Source: Leucocoprinus leucothites (lineage: Eukaryota; Basidiomycota; Agaricomycetes; Agaricales; Agaricaceae). Taken from it: DNA of 64,000 bases. A model generated the notes under the pieces. The model ran no database searches and had not been told where the DNA came from. It saw nothing but the letters and a program-made list of their open reading frames with translations. Below, in pieces: positions 46,137 to 58,819 of this stretch. The DNA lies in the NCBI GenBank assembly GCA_013368445.1, contig JAACJO010000008.1, forward strand, positions 868,001 to 932,000, written 5' to 3'. The first letter of the stretch is position 1. Each line of letters starts with the position of its first letter. Position numbers and translations under genes: made by a program.

Positions 46137-49100
46137 TTAGGGTACATTGGATGGTGCCCACGATGCAGCTGGCCAAGAGTGGGTGGTACCGGTATGAATC
46201 AGATGCCTATTCAAGTTATCCGTCGTTGAAGGCTGTTGACCGTTCGTCTGAACCTGAGGCTGACTTGATCGAGTTTTTGATTTCTTGGCTTTCCTGCTAT
46301 CCGCTCCATCCGCAGGGTTGGCTTCAGAGCGGGACCGCTTTTGTCCACGGCTGCGATTAGGGCCTTTACGCGTGGGATTGTAGTCAGAGAAGTCAGTCGA
46401 GCTTTGATGATCTGAGTCTGTTGTAGGCTGATATGCAGTGGCGTCTTGCCCTAGTCGTCGTGCTCGCTTACGAGAGAATGTTGATCCATTGTCTCTTTGC
46501 GTCAAAGGCCTATTCATTTCACTGCTACCGATCTCTCCTGCATTGCCTCCTGATTTTGTCGGGGAGGATTTCTCATCCTCGGTTTCTGTGACATCAGAAA
46601 GATCGCCAGTTTCGAGGATCTGCTGCAGAACCGAAGTAGATGAGGCGGCCGAACTACCCCGAGACGGTAATTGGCCGGTGTTCATGTTTTGTGTCAACTC
46701 AGCTGTAGTTTCCTCCGCCTGTTTCGAACGTTTCTTCTCTGGCCTCCCACCCTTTCTCTTTTCCGGCCTATGAGGATTACGGACAACCTCCTCGCCTGGT
46801 TGGGGGAGGTAGAAGACCTCATTTTCTCGCAAAATCTCAGGTCCTACAAGCTGCCGCATAACCCAGTGTAGATAAGCCTCAAAATCGAGGGTCTCAATGT
46901 CGTCTACGACATAAGTGTCGGACGGAAGGATAGCTTCCCCATGATCCTCGATTTCCTCTTCATTGATGAGATCCTCATCGTTCAAGCTACAGCCCGGAAC
47001 AAGGAAATTGATACGAGGACCGTTCTCCGTCTTGGGAATGCTAATCTTGTGGTAACGACAATGAGAGCGGGTAACCGGTGAGCTTGTGTTCGTCGAGGAA
47101 ACAGAGGGTGCCTTAATCAAGACGTCTTCAGCTCTGAGGATTCCCGTTCGAGAACCAGAGGCCGAAGGTAACGAGGACAAACGCTGCTTTTGTAGTTGTT
47201 CCTGCATAGTTGTCGGAGCTTTTCCCCTCTTTCTGCGGGAATGGGCGTGAAGGAACGGTCGTAACTCGGAACTCGCGGAAGAAACATAGGAAGGTGAAGG
47301 TTGTGTTACAAGTGAGCTTTCACTGGTGACGGTCGAGGTAACGGAAGGCGACCTGCGAGAGGCAGTCAGTTGCGCTCTTCGCCAGAGCTCCATACCCCGT
47401 CGGGCTTGTAGCTTTCGCCTAATTGGTGGGGACTTGGATTTTCCTTTTCCCTTATCCGTCGAAATTGTCAAAGCCGACTTAACGGGTGTGATAGGATGCT
47501 CGGGACTAGAAACATCAGACTGGCTACGTTTGCGTTTTTGAGCCTTGTGAGAACCATGTCCTTGTTCATGGTCCGAATCGTTATCAGCATGGTAAGGATC
47601 CTCGACCGATATCTGAACCTTGCGAGGGGGCACCTCAACTTGAGGCTTTAGACCACCTGAGGAGGCAGTCTCTCGCAACTTGTCATCAGAGGAGGTCACG
47701 GTTGACACCGGCGTTGACACCACAGCACTTGCATGCTCTGCGGTTGGGCTAGTCACCGACTGACTCGCCTTCGGCTGAAGGGAACGGACAGGTGCAGTAG
47801 CAGTGTCAAGAGGGCGGGGATTCGTGGTAGATGGCCGATCAGCCCACTGTAGTGGAAGAGGTGAACTCAAGCCCTGCATATACGCCGCAGCTGCGAGGTG
47901 ATAAGGGACAGGACCCACATGACCAGAACTTGAAACAGAGCTAGGGGGTCGCAGTATCTGAGCCGAGAGGGGGGGGCGGGATACTGTCACTGGCGGGAGG
48001 TGGATTTGAGGAAAGGTAGGGGTTTGATGAGTCTGTTGCTGCTCCTTGGGTGCAGCCTCTCGCAGAGGCATAGTTTCTGGTTCACTGAAACATAAGGTCA
48101 AATTTAGGCCATCGTCAATGAAGACTCGCACTTACGCTTCAGGTTCGCGTTCAGGCACGGCGAAGGCTGCAGCAACCTCAGCTTCATCCTGACTCTCTTC
48201 ATCCCCTTCTTTGTTCAATCCCGATCGGTCAATCTCCAGCTCCTCGACTTCTCCGGGGGCTACCAAGCTATCGTTACCCATAAGCTTGAAAGGGTCTTCC
48301 TCTGGCACAAGTACATCGGTTTTCGGCGACGCCGCCACCATCCCTTCAGCGATCTCCTCCGCCCTCTGCTCCTCCACAATTTGCGGGCTACTCTCTTCTT
48401 CTTTTCGTTCCTCCTCTTCCACCGGCTGCTCAACCTCCTCTACTACAGGTTCCGCACTCGCAGCAACAGCACCCTCACCACGAGGCTCCACCTCGTCCTG
48501 ATCTACTTCCTGGATCACAACTTCTTCACCTGCACTCGCACTCGCAATCTCGTCCTCCTCGTCCTCCTCCAACACAAATTCCGGATCGGCTTCCCCATCT
48601 GCATCCGTATCCGTATCCGGCTCATCCACCAAGAACTCATCAATCAGCTTGTTCGCCTCAGCTTCAACGTCCACTAATCCTTTCTCAACCACCTCAAAAA
48701 CCTCATCAATCCCCTCGCTCGCTGGAGGTACCACCACCGGCTCAGTCGGTATTGTAATTTCCGAAGGCGGAGAGTGTACCTCCACGTTGTCCGCAACCTT
48801 GTTGAGAATGACTTCCTCCTCTGCCGCTGCCTCTGATTTCTTTGCTGTTGCCGCTGCTGCTCCCGAGGAGGACGAAGCAGACGTTGATGATGTCGTTGTA
48901 GAAATCGAGTTTTCCTGCTCTGTTGATTCTTCTTCGGATCCTTCGACTTCATTCTGTGGGCCAGGGGTGGAAAGACTATAAGGATATGGATCGTCGTATA
49001 AAGTAGGTAGCGTAGGTTTTCCCTGAACAGTAGTTGCTGGGAAAGCAGTTTGGAAGCTCGGTGCCCCGTTGGGTGCGGGTGATTCTTCAACCTCTACCTC

Positions 49101-52100
49101 GTTGGCAGGCCCTTCTTCTGCAATCGGAAAAATATCGGGGGAAGGCTGCCGAGTCACAGGGGAATAACACTCTGTAGCTACTTCACCAGTCGATTCAGGC
49201 GTAGTCGCGATCACAGAAGCCGTGTGCCGATTTGTCGTGTTCACAGCCGTAGCCGCGCTCTGTTCTGATCCCTGTGCTGATTCCTGCGAAGTGGGAACAG
49301 AGGTGGGAGGTGTAAACAATCCTGGATTCGTCTTCAGAGCTTTCAGAACCGCAGGGTCCACGGCAATCGCGACGGGCGTAGGTCCGGGTAAAGGTGTGCC
49401 TCTAGGACTAAGCACCCTTTGTGGTGTCCCAGGCAGTTGGATAATCGTGGGTAAACCACCACTGGGACTACTCGTGAAATCCATCAAACCATGGTGGTCC
49501 ATCACGGGACTCCCAGGTTGCGCAAAGTACCCGTCAGCGTCGTCGTCGTCAGTGGTAGCAGGGAACGTGTCAGTGTGCGTATGAGCTTGAGTATGAGTGA
49601 ACGCGTGTACGTCGTCAGCGTCAGCATCAACAGTCTCGTTGTTTGCGGGAATTTCTTCAGCCTGCATTAACATCTCATGATTCAGCCCTGGCAAAGGAGG
49701 TGCCGTCGATTGCGAATTTCTGACGTCAGTGACGACGACTGGTGTTTCCATTCCCAATTCGGTTACTTCGAATTGGGTTTCGACAGAAATAGACTGTGTC
49801 TCGAGTTCACCAGTATCGTCGAATGGGGCCGAGAAGTACTTGGGATTGTTGTTGTTGACGCCCTCTGCTCGCCCATCTTGCTCGGGTTCGACGTCAGAAA
49901 CCACTTCTTCAACGTCACCAGTCGCAAATTCCGCTGAAGGCATGACCTCATCAGAGCGCACACTTGCTATTCCTAAACTGACGGCCCGTGATGATGATGG
50001 TCCCTGATGGATATCCTCGTGTTAATTCATTTAACAGAAAGAAGAAAAACGAATCAATAGAGTACGAACCTCTGAAGTATGATACTCCGATGCCGTGAGT
50101 GGTTCTTCAATATCATATGCGGTCTCCATTCCCAATGCGGTGAACGTAATGTCAGCAGCTTCTTCCAGAACATGTTCTTCTGGTGAAGCAGTTTCCGTAA
50201 CCAGCTCTTCCACTACTATTGTGGGGGGGTCTCGTCTGTAGTCCTCATCCTCGCCCTCGTCGTCAACGGCAATGGCATCCTCTGCTGTCGTCCCTTCACG
50301 TGGGGTTGGCGATGGAGTAGCAGCGGTGACAGCACCAGCCTCCATTCCTAAGTCTTCTTCAGCCACATTATCCACTGTGTCCAGCTCTAAGTGGAGAGGT
50401 GCAGGAGTTTCTTCGAAATTGTTCTCCATAGGCATTATCGGCGACGGAGGGATGGGCGTAGCAGCTTGAATTTTGATCGTAATTTCTGCAGGTGGTGTGC
50501 CTTCCCAATCCTCTAATAAACGCGAAAGCAATCAAGTTTAACTCAAAATCAATGAACGGGGGCAACTCACCTTCTGGTTCCTCAACGAAAATCTGCACCC
50601 CTGATTCATGTTCACTTCCTTCACCTCCATCTTCCGCAGCGTCTGTAGCCTCTGCATGCTGAAGCCGCGTTTCCACAGCTGCCGCCTCAGTTAGTGTAGG
50701 TGTCAAATCCCGCAGTTCATCTAATGTAAATATTAGAACCTCGGCGTAAACAGAAAACAGAAAAAAAGGAGCTAGAGAACACACCTTCCTCTTCTTCTAC
50801 AGTCTCTCCATATTCAAGATAATCCAAATCACTTGTCATCAATGGTACAAACGCCATGGATTCATCCTCCTCCAATTCATCCACTTTGGCACCAATATCA
50901 AGAGCATCGGCTTCCTCTTTTCCCTGCTCCGTGCTCCCCACAATGCTACCTTCCGTATCATCTACTTGCACCACCGGTTGTGCTCCATGCAGGCCGGTCT
51001 GTTGATCATCGGGGCTAGGTCCAAAACCGAACGAAGCGGACGCCATATCCGTAAACCCAAACACCTGTGCATCAACATTTGCGGTCATCGTATTCATCAC
51101 GTCCCCAGTAAGGCCTGGAATTGGCATTGAACCAAGAGGAACATTGAGATGGTCAATGAGATCTGATGATTGTGGCTGAGCGAGGGGGAAAGAAGCGACA
51201 TCGAGTGTTGTCCAATTTACGATGTTTCCTATAGTCGCAATAATTGCATGGATTAATTACGTGAAATGAGGACAAGGGGATTGTAAAACACTCACCGGAT
51301 GCTGGCTGTTGACCAAGTAGGCTCTGGTCTGTAAGGTCTGTAACAGGGGCCGGAACATCACGGTTCGGCAATAAAAGTTCATCTGCTGTTGCTACTGCTG
51401 CAGCTGGTTCACTTTGGAAAGGATTAGGGAAGAAAGGGTGGGTGAAAGCCGTCGGCTCTTGAGCCATCTCAGCAGCTTGTGACATAGCTACTGTAGACAA
51501 AGCAGGCCGAACCCCCTCATCCGTCTGAATACGTTCTTTGGCCTCTTCTATTGCATCTGCCTTACCACCCACATCTGGTACAGCAGCATCCTCGCTCGGC
51601 TTACCTTCTCCAACAAGTTTCGAGTCTCGGAGTCTAGGAATCTCCTCAACCTCATTCTCGTCGACGTTGTCAGCTTCAAGCGTTTCCTCGGGTTCTTCCT
51701 CATTTCCTCCCTCTCGCTGATTTTCTGTATAGACTTCATCGACCAACTCATCCAAGAAATCTTCCTCTTCCTCCACCAGCTCTTCGCCATCTTGGACTTT
51801 TTCCCCATCTTCCTTTTCTCTGGCGTTTTCTTTTTGCACAACATGATGATCACGCTCGGATTGTCGCTGGGCTACAGGTGGAAGTGCCTCTTCGTCGTCA
51901 TCAGAATCGATCGTGATAGGCTCCTCGTTTGATCCCGGTCCTGACTTGATATTGAAGCTGGGGAACTGAGGCCCCTGTACGTAGGACATTCCCTATAGAA
52001 AGTATGATACAGTAAGAAAGGGGGTCCACGGCTGGTCGGAGGCGGGGTATACGCACAAAAGGTCGACGAGCAAAAGAAGGTTGAAGGCGATTGAACAGAT

Positions 52101-53448
52101 GGTCTTCTTCGTTGACTTCCTCTTCAGCTGCCTGTTCACTCTCGTCTTCATCAATCAAGTCATTGTAGTTTCCTTCTTCCTCTTCTCCCTCCTCGTCCTC
52201 GTCTTGGTCCTTTCCTCCGCGATCAACGCCCATTTCCCGCTCTTTCTCCTCCTCGTCCTCCTCGTTGTCAAGATCTACATTACTGACAACATCAGGGGAC
52301 AAAAATCCTGTTGCAGAATCATCATCCTTGACACCAAGATAATGTGCAGCAAGTAAGCCTTTCTTGTAGATACGAGGGGGGATAGTGAGTTCTCCTCCAG
52401 CATAATAGTCTTCTGCATATTTTTCAACCCGTTCCCATGGATCTCGGATGTCGACGAGGGTGTCGGCAGTAGTAGATGGTTGGCCTTTGTTATGGTGGGA
52501 GTGTGGAGGGAATGCTAGAACCACGATTATGAGTGAATGTATGCTATATGTAGAGATTAAAAACGTACAAGTGTCTTCGTCTGAGGGCTGAATTTCATCC
52601 TCATTCTCTTGTTCATCGACATCATATAGCTCTGCATCTTCATCGAACTGGGCAGGTGAAGAGCGCACGTCGTCGTCTTCGCCTTCGTCAGACAAGAACT
52701 GGTCCTCGTCCTCTTGTTGTCGGTGTTTTGAGACGACACGGGGAGCAGATTCAGCATCTGACGAGAGTTCAATGGCGTTTTCTGCTGAGCCTTCTCTACT
52801 CGCAGCATCACCCTCGCCGTCTTCCTCGTCATATTCTTCATAATACTCCTCGCCTTTGTGGCTTTGATACTCTTTGGTCCTGGCCGAGGTCCCAGCTTCC
52901 GCTTCCTCTTCCTCTTCTTCTTGCTCTTCTTCACCTTCTTCATCGTACTCTTCTTCATACTCTCCTCCTTCCTCCGATCCGTCAGAACCGAGAACCTGGC
53001 TGTTGTCTCCCTCGTCTTCTTCGTCTGAGAGAATCTCGATGGGCTGGTCCTGGTCACCGGCTTTTGGACCGAGTCCAGGGCCCTCTCTAGGATCACGGGC
53101 CTTTCCCTTGTTGACACGACGCGCCTTGACCTCTGCGAATGAATCCTCGACAACACTGTTGTCCTCCAAGTAATCTTCGAATATTTCAGTAGGTTCCGCT
53201 ACGACCGAACCAACAGGCGCAGCGTCATCTTGTGGCGCCGGTAATTCCTCATCATAGCCCAGAGCCTTTTCGAGATCCCCCGTGAGTTTTCCAATCCACA
53301 CGTCAAAGTCGTTTTGGTTGAATTTGTCAAAGGGGTTGTAGATGGGTGGGCGAGGGAGTTTTGGTTTGAAGGGTGACTTGGAAGAGGGTGTTGGATGGGG
53401 AGGGGGAGGTAGAGAAGGGGAAGTGAGGGAGTTGAAGGGGTGGGCCAT
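46137..53448 (-). CDS. giant acidic disordered protein with SUMO-interaction-like motifs and one compact conserved-looking block
   Basis: One gene in about eight exons, roughly 2,300 residues. Start MAHPFNSLTSPSLPPPPHPT at 53448; end ASWAPSNVP at 46137. Nearly all is low-complexity: Pro-rich start, long Glu/Asp runs, Ser/Thr-rich middle, and a basic Ser-rich end (RSRGQKRSRSEANP, RKAKKSKTRS). Hydrophobic-acidic motifs recur: PIEILSDEEDEGD, NAIELSSDAES, PITIDSDDDEE, AIAVDDEGEDED, VVIQEVDQDEVE. One ordered-looking stretch lies in the last exon: SHCRYHKISIPKTENGPRI, NFLVPGCSLNDEDLINEEEI, DIETLDFEAYLHWVMRQLVG, EVFYLPQPGEEVV. I do not recognise the family. Composition and basic tail suggest a nuclear scaffold. 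It could be two genes, but exons 7 and 8 and earlier ones join in frame. A CACGTG lies 72 bp upstream. Confidence 0.65.
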
Positions 53449-53945
53449 ACGGAGAGAGAGACGCGAGGAGTGCACTCGGCGTCTTTGCCTGTGGAGTCTC
53501 TCAATGATGTAAATATAAACACGTGCTTCATCATCAGTCCCACTAGTATACTTAGGCTCTTGACTCTGTCTCTTACTTTAATACTCGTGCCGGCCTTGCT
53601 TTCCGTGAATCCTCAAATTCAGGCTGTGAACATTCTTTTATGTACTGTCTCCCGCCCATCCAATTCATACCCGTCAATTTACACTCTCAGGCACGACTAT
53701 GGTCTGCGGGCGCGACTATTCACTCCTACAAGCACAAGGCCCATAAACCTCAAACTCAGTGACTGCCTGTTTGATGCGGACCTCAATTTGTCAAGTCATA
53801 TTCATGTCTATGATGACCCTTGGCTTCATCATCCGTCAGACTATCTTCTGTTGTCTAGACAAGTGATCGATGGAAGGCTTCCACAAGCGCCAATACTACT
53901 TTCCTCCTCAGGACTCTCTTCTGCCAGCAAGCACCCTCCCCCCCA
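53449..53945. promoter_or_regulatory. divergent promoter region of the giant acidic protein and CSC1-like channel
   Basis: About 500 bp between two start codons facing away from each other. Contains CACGTG at 53520-53525. A plus-strand frame stays open across much of it without an ATG and is not considered coding. Confidence 0.45.
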
Positions 53946-56900
53946 ATGCCCACCTTCATCGACACAGACGGTGTCCGAGAGGTCTTCAATGCCGGTCGAA
54001 AACTTGAGCCTGCTGCTGTGGGTGTGCAGTGGGGTATTATGATAGCTTTATCGGTGAGGTATCTTCTCACTTCGCCAACAACACACCAAACTCATGCTCT
54101 CGTTTGCAGCTCGTAACAGTTTTTGCGTTCAGTGTCCTTTGCCCAAGTAACAAAGTGCGCACACATATCATTATCCCATTGACCAAGACTGATCCACGCG
54201 TATCAGATCGTCTACCAGCCTAAAGTCAAATACCACGTTGGCGACAAAACACCTCCCCAAATCTCCAGCAACTTTTTTGGCTGGATTCCTCCCCTCACAC
54301 GCACAAAAGACACGGAGCTCGTTCATAAAATTGGTGTCGACGCTCTCGTCTTTCTCCACTTTGTCCGTCTCCTCCGCCTTCTCTTCCTCCTTATCGCCAT
54401 TGCCTCATGCGCCGTCCTTGTCCCCATCGATTATATCTACAACATTAAAAACAAACCTCTCGACATGAATGTCCTCAGTGCCATGAGCATTCGGGACGTT
54501 GAAGGCTCCATGCTTTATTCGCACGTCGGCCTGATGTATTTTATCACTTTCACTGTGATGCTTCTTGTCAACCGCAAGTGGCAGAAGGTCTTGGAGTTAA
54601 GAGAGTTGTGGTTTCGTTCGGAAGAGTATCTCCATTCTCTTTACGCGAGGACGATTTGTATAACACAAGTTCACCCAAAGTATCAATCCGACCAGGGGAT
54701 TATTGATATCCTGAACTTGGTGAACATGCCTTACTTTCCCACTGGGGTTCACATCGGCCGGGACGTGGGCGAACTACCCAATTTAATTCAATACCACAAC
54801 GATACCGTTCGTCAGCTCGAACGTGTACTCGTACAATACCTTCATAAAGGAAAACTCGGGAGAAAGAGACCAAAAATCCGTGAAGGCGGCTGGTGTGGTG
54901 GAGAAAAGAAAGATGCCATCTCATTCTACACGTACGTTTCTCTCCCTCTCCCCCCACCCGTATCGACAGTTGATAATGATTTACATCCAGGGAAAAACTT
55001 CGTAGTATCGAAGCAGCAATCCATCAACACCGCACTCGGATCGACACATGCCAACCAACCAACTATGGTTTCGCCTCCTTCTCATCTGTCGCACATGCCC
55101 ACATCGTCGCACAACAGCTGTCCAACAAACGTCCACGAGGTGTCGACATTGACCTCGCTCCGAACCCTCGCGATATTGTTAGTGGCACATCATTTGTTGG
55201 TTTTGTGACTGACGTTGTTATGTTGTTTTCTTCCATACTTAGATCTGGTCTAATATTTCCGAAACTCGGGGAACGAGAGTCTGGAAACAAATACTTGGAT
55301 TTATGTGGCTGGGGTTTATCTGCATATTGAGTCTCGTGCCTCTCTTCTTCGCAGCTACACTCGCCAATCTCGATGTCGTAAGTTCGCCCTGTCTTTCCAA
55401 TTCCCGATTCACTCTTACCCTCCCTTCCTCAGATTACTCAAACCGGCTACCTCCCCTTCCTCCTCAAATGGTCTGTCTCCTCTCCATGGACATATACAAT
55501 CGCTTCAGCCACACTCCCACCTATCGCAGCAGGAATCACAACATTCTTCTTACCACGCATTATGCGTCGGTTGACGAAATACATGGGTGCATTCACGCGG
55601 TCAAAGTTAGATAGAGCGGTAGTGGCGAGGTATTTTGCGTTTTTGGTGATTAGCCAGTTGGTTGTGTTTACGTTGATTGGGGTTGTGTTCAGTGAGTCGT
55701 TTTTCAAAATGAGCCTGGATTTGAGATTTGACGATGATTGTTGGATAGATTTGGTGTTGGATGTGGTTAAAGCATTCCAGACGCCTAGTGCAAAGTTGAC
55801 TACTGTTTTTTCAAAATTCGACCGTGCGTTCATCTTTTTATTTTATTTTATTTGTAACGTCTACTCATAATATCTTTCATAGAACTTCCGAAGAATGTTG
55901 TTCGGACATACGTCAACCAAGCTGCATATTGGCTCAAGTGGTTCCCGTACGTTCTGAAGCAACTGTTTCATACCCCTTATTCACTCACCTTCCATTACAG
56001 CCTGCGGGGTTTGTTGACTTTGGTTGACCTTACTCAGATTCCGTATCTTATCTGGATACCAATCAAAACTCAGTGCGTAGGCAGATTGTGCCAGGTTCGT
56101 CGTATGCTTACTCGTCCGCATGCGTTACAGCTTCTTTGGTCGTACACCACGCGATATTCGAGAATGGACAAAACCACCGACGTTTGAGTATGCAATCTAC
56201 TAGTTAGTCTTCCTTATCTTTCTTCGCTGCTTCATACTTATTGCTTCACACTGATTGTGCCGCCACAGTTCCAACCTCGTAAGTCTTTTGAATATTGCAC
56301 AAAGTACAGAGCTTGACCATCATTAGTTGTTTTTCGCGGCCGTCGGCCTACTCTTTGCGCCTTTGGCGCCATTGGTAGCTCTGGCTGGTGCTATCGTGTT
56401 TTGGGCGACTTCATGGGTCTTCAAGTATCAGCTTATGTACATTTTCGTTACACAGGTGGAAACCGGCGGGGTAAGTATCTCTGTTGTTTTACTTCACAGA
56501 GTCTGATTGACGGTTTGTACTTACTATAGCGCCTCTGGAACGTTGTCGTCAACCGGCTTCTCGTCAGCATGATTTTCATGCAGCTCTTGATGATTCTCAG
56601 TATGTAACTCTTTCTAAACACTATCACCCTCTGCTAAGCTGCTTTCCCAGCTATCGGCCTCCGATTCAATTTCGCCCTTAAACAAACACTTCTCTCCGTC
56701 CCCTCCGTCCTCCTAACCTTAATGTTCAAAATTTACATCAACCGCACCTACCTCTCCCGTTTCAGATACTTCACCCCCCGACCCGACGATCCTACTAACA
56801 AGACATCCTATTCCGAACACGGCGACGCCATGAACAACAAACTTTTCAGACGATTCGGACATCCAGCAGAACATGTTGAGCTGTTCACGCCGATGGTACA

Positions 56901-57590
56901 TCGGAATATGATGCCTTTGTTGAGAGAAGTGTATAAAGGAAGAGTGAAGAATGAACAAGAGGAAGAGAGACCGTTTATCCAGCATCAGGCTTCTTACGAG
57001 AGTAGATCGAGCCCAAGAAGTCCAAGTAGTTTTGTTTTAATGAATGCCCCCCCATCGCCAAGTGGATTCAGTATGGAGCAAGTGTTGTATGATATCCCAT
57101 TCCGCGGCATTAACGAGGTAAGGTTACTTTCCACCCTCCATCCCAAGATAGCTCAAGAAGTCTCCTTCGACAGAATGATCTGGAATACGACCCGTTGGCA
57201 TATGCTAGAGATTTCGACGAAATCAACTGGGAAGCTACAACCCCACCTCCTGTGTACGAAGAACATCCTCGAAGGCCACGCGCGAAACTACAACGACCTA
57301 GTCGACAAGGTTCTTCGAATGACATTCAACAAGAGCAGCGGCACAGTCGCCTAGTGTCGAATTCTAGTACGCAATACCGCCCACCGCCTGGCCAGGGTGG
57401 ATATTTCCCTCAGTATCCACCCCAACGAGCTTCATATCCCATGCTTTCTGGTCATAATCATGGGCAGTATCCATCGCAGGGTTCGCCATCACATGAGCCA
57501 AGGCATTATTCGAGTTGGAGTGGTGGGCAACCGGCGTATAATCAGCCCAATGTGTATTATGAGTATGGGCAATTCGGACAACGAAATTAA
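53946..57590 (+). CDS. CSC1/OSCA/TMEM63-type osmosensitive cation channel (RSN1-like)
   Basis: Plasma-membrane mechanosensitive/osmosensitive channel family with N-terminal RSN1_TM, cytosolic PHM7 and C-terminal RSN1_7TM domains. Start MPTFIDTDGVREVFNAG at 53946. First spans include GVQWGIMIALS|LVTVFAFSVL and LHFVRLLRLLFLLIAIASCA. Family signatures: SSNFFGWIPPLTRTKDTELV, DVEGSMLYSHVGLMYFITFT, RTICITQVHPKYQSDQGI. The cytosolic loop has RPRGVDIDLAPNPRDIIWSN. The 7TM part has FICILSLVPLFFAA, TGYLPFLLKW, ARYFAFLVISQLVVFTLIGV, FGRTPRDIREWTKPPTFEYA and LLFFAAVGLLFAPLAPLVAL. The C-terminal tail of about 130 residues is disordered, rich in Pro, Gln, Ser and Tyr. About thirteen small introns. Ends GQFGQRN at 57590. 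Family is firm; ion selectivity is not readable. Confidence 0.92.
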
Positions 57591-57783
57591 TTGTGAGAGA
57601 CTAGCTTTGAAACCCGCTCCTTTTTTTCATCCCTCCCTTTCCTTGGGCTTCCTATAGCGTCGTCATTGTAAAATATGTACATTACAATTATGAGATTCAA
57701 TTGGTATGCTGGACCATCAATATTCAATGTTCATCGACCCGCTGTGAATGCCCAAGTACTCAAAATACTAATAAGGATGACGT

Positions 57784-58819
57784 ATGCCCTTTACCCCCTA
57801 CTCGATCATGTCGTCAGACACCCAGCCCAAACCCTCAACGTCAACCTCACTCAACACCCTTGACTCATTCATAACCACCTCCAAACCCCAAACCACACCC
57901 ACACCAATAGCGACTTCAACGGAGATCCGCGACCGAGGCTCGACATTCATTGCCCATATATTCACCGCAACGTCCCCCGAAGCGGCCAAGTCACACGCAA
58001 AGTACGTTAAACATGTGTTACACGCGAACAAGAAAGCTACACATGAGATTGTTGCATGGAGGTGTATGGTTGTGAAACCTGGGTGTACGGGCTTAGGAGG
58101 TCCAGAGGAGTTTCAGGTCGTTTCAGGAAGTATGGATGATGGGGAACGGTGGGCTGGGGATAGGACTCTGAAGGTTATGCAGAATTTGGCGGTAATTGAT
58201 GCTGTAGTGGTTGTTAGTCGCTGGTGAGTAGTTTTCTGAATTCCGATATTCCGACATGCCATTACATCGTTTTATCCTGTATACGTCTTCCTTTTTTCAT
58301 AACGCTCCTGGATCATTTGAATTTGCACTGGTTTCGTCTAACAAAACTCCGCGGCGCAGGTATGGTGGAACTTTGTTGGGCCCTTCAAGGTTCGATCATA
58401 TAGAGATCTGCACTGCCGAAGTGTGTAGAGCCTTCAAACGCTCTGAGGAATTACGAGAGTCTATCACCACTCTGGAAACACTCGATGTACTTTTGGAAGG
58501 GCTTCGAGAAGAGCTAAAGGCGCTTCAACAACAACAGGAGGCAATTCCGAAGCCCTCTGGCCCAACAGCTATAATTGTTGGCGACTCCGAGTCGCAGCGG
58601 CCTTCGTCATCTCATGGGAAAGGATTCACACCAGAAAAGGGGAGTTCCCGCCAGGATTCTGGGTTGGCACAACAGCAGGCGGAGAAGAAGAAACAAAATT
58701 ATAGCTCGGTTGACTTGGCAAAAGCACGTCGATTGATCAAGTCCCGCGAAAGCGCGATCAAGTGGGTGAAGGACTCACTCAACAACTTGCGCGCGGCGAA
58801 CAGTAGTACACAGGAGTAA
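57784..58819 (+). CDS. IMPACT-domain (UPF0029) protein lacking an RWD domain
   Basis: Two exons: 57784-58223 and 58360-58819. After a Ser/Thr/Pro-rich leader of about 45 residues, a UPF0029/IMPACT domain is clear: RDRGSTFIAHIFTA, AKSHAKYVKHVLHANKKATH, EIVAWRCMVV, SMDDGERWAGDRTLKVMQNL, AVIDAVVVVSRW|YGGTLLG, PSRFDHIEICTAEVCRAF. The remaining about 130 residues are helical and charged (LREELKALQQQQEAIPK, Gln-rich; LIKSRESAIKWVKDSL), probably coiled coil. Yih1 and IMPACT, which inhibit Gcn2 through Gcn1, carry an N-terminal RWD domain in front of this one; it is absent here. The role may therefore differ, and bacterial-type YigZ relatives also lack RWD. Start may be 57784 or the in-frame ATG at 57808. 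193 bp downstream of the CSC1 gene. Confidence 0.82.

Noticed and set aside
53440..54042. 200-codon plus-strand frame across the divergent promoter
   Set aside because: No ATG at its start, overlaps the true starts of both neighbours in another phase, no family motif.
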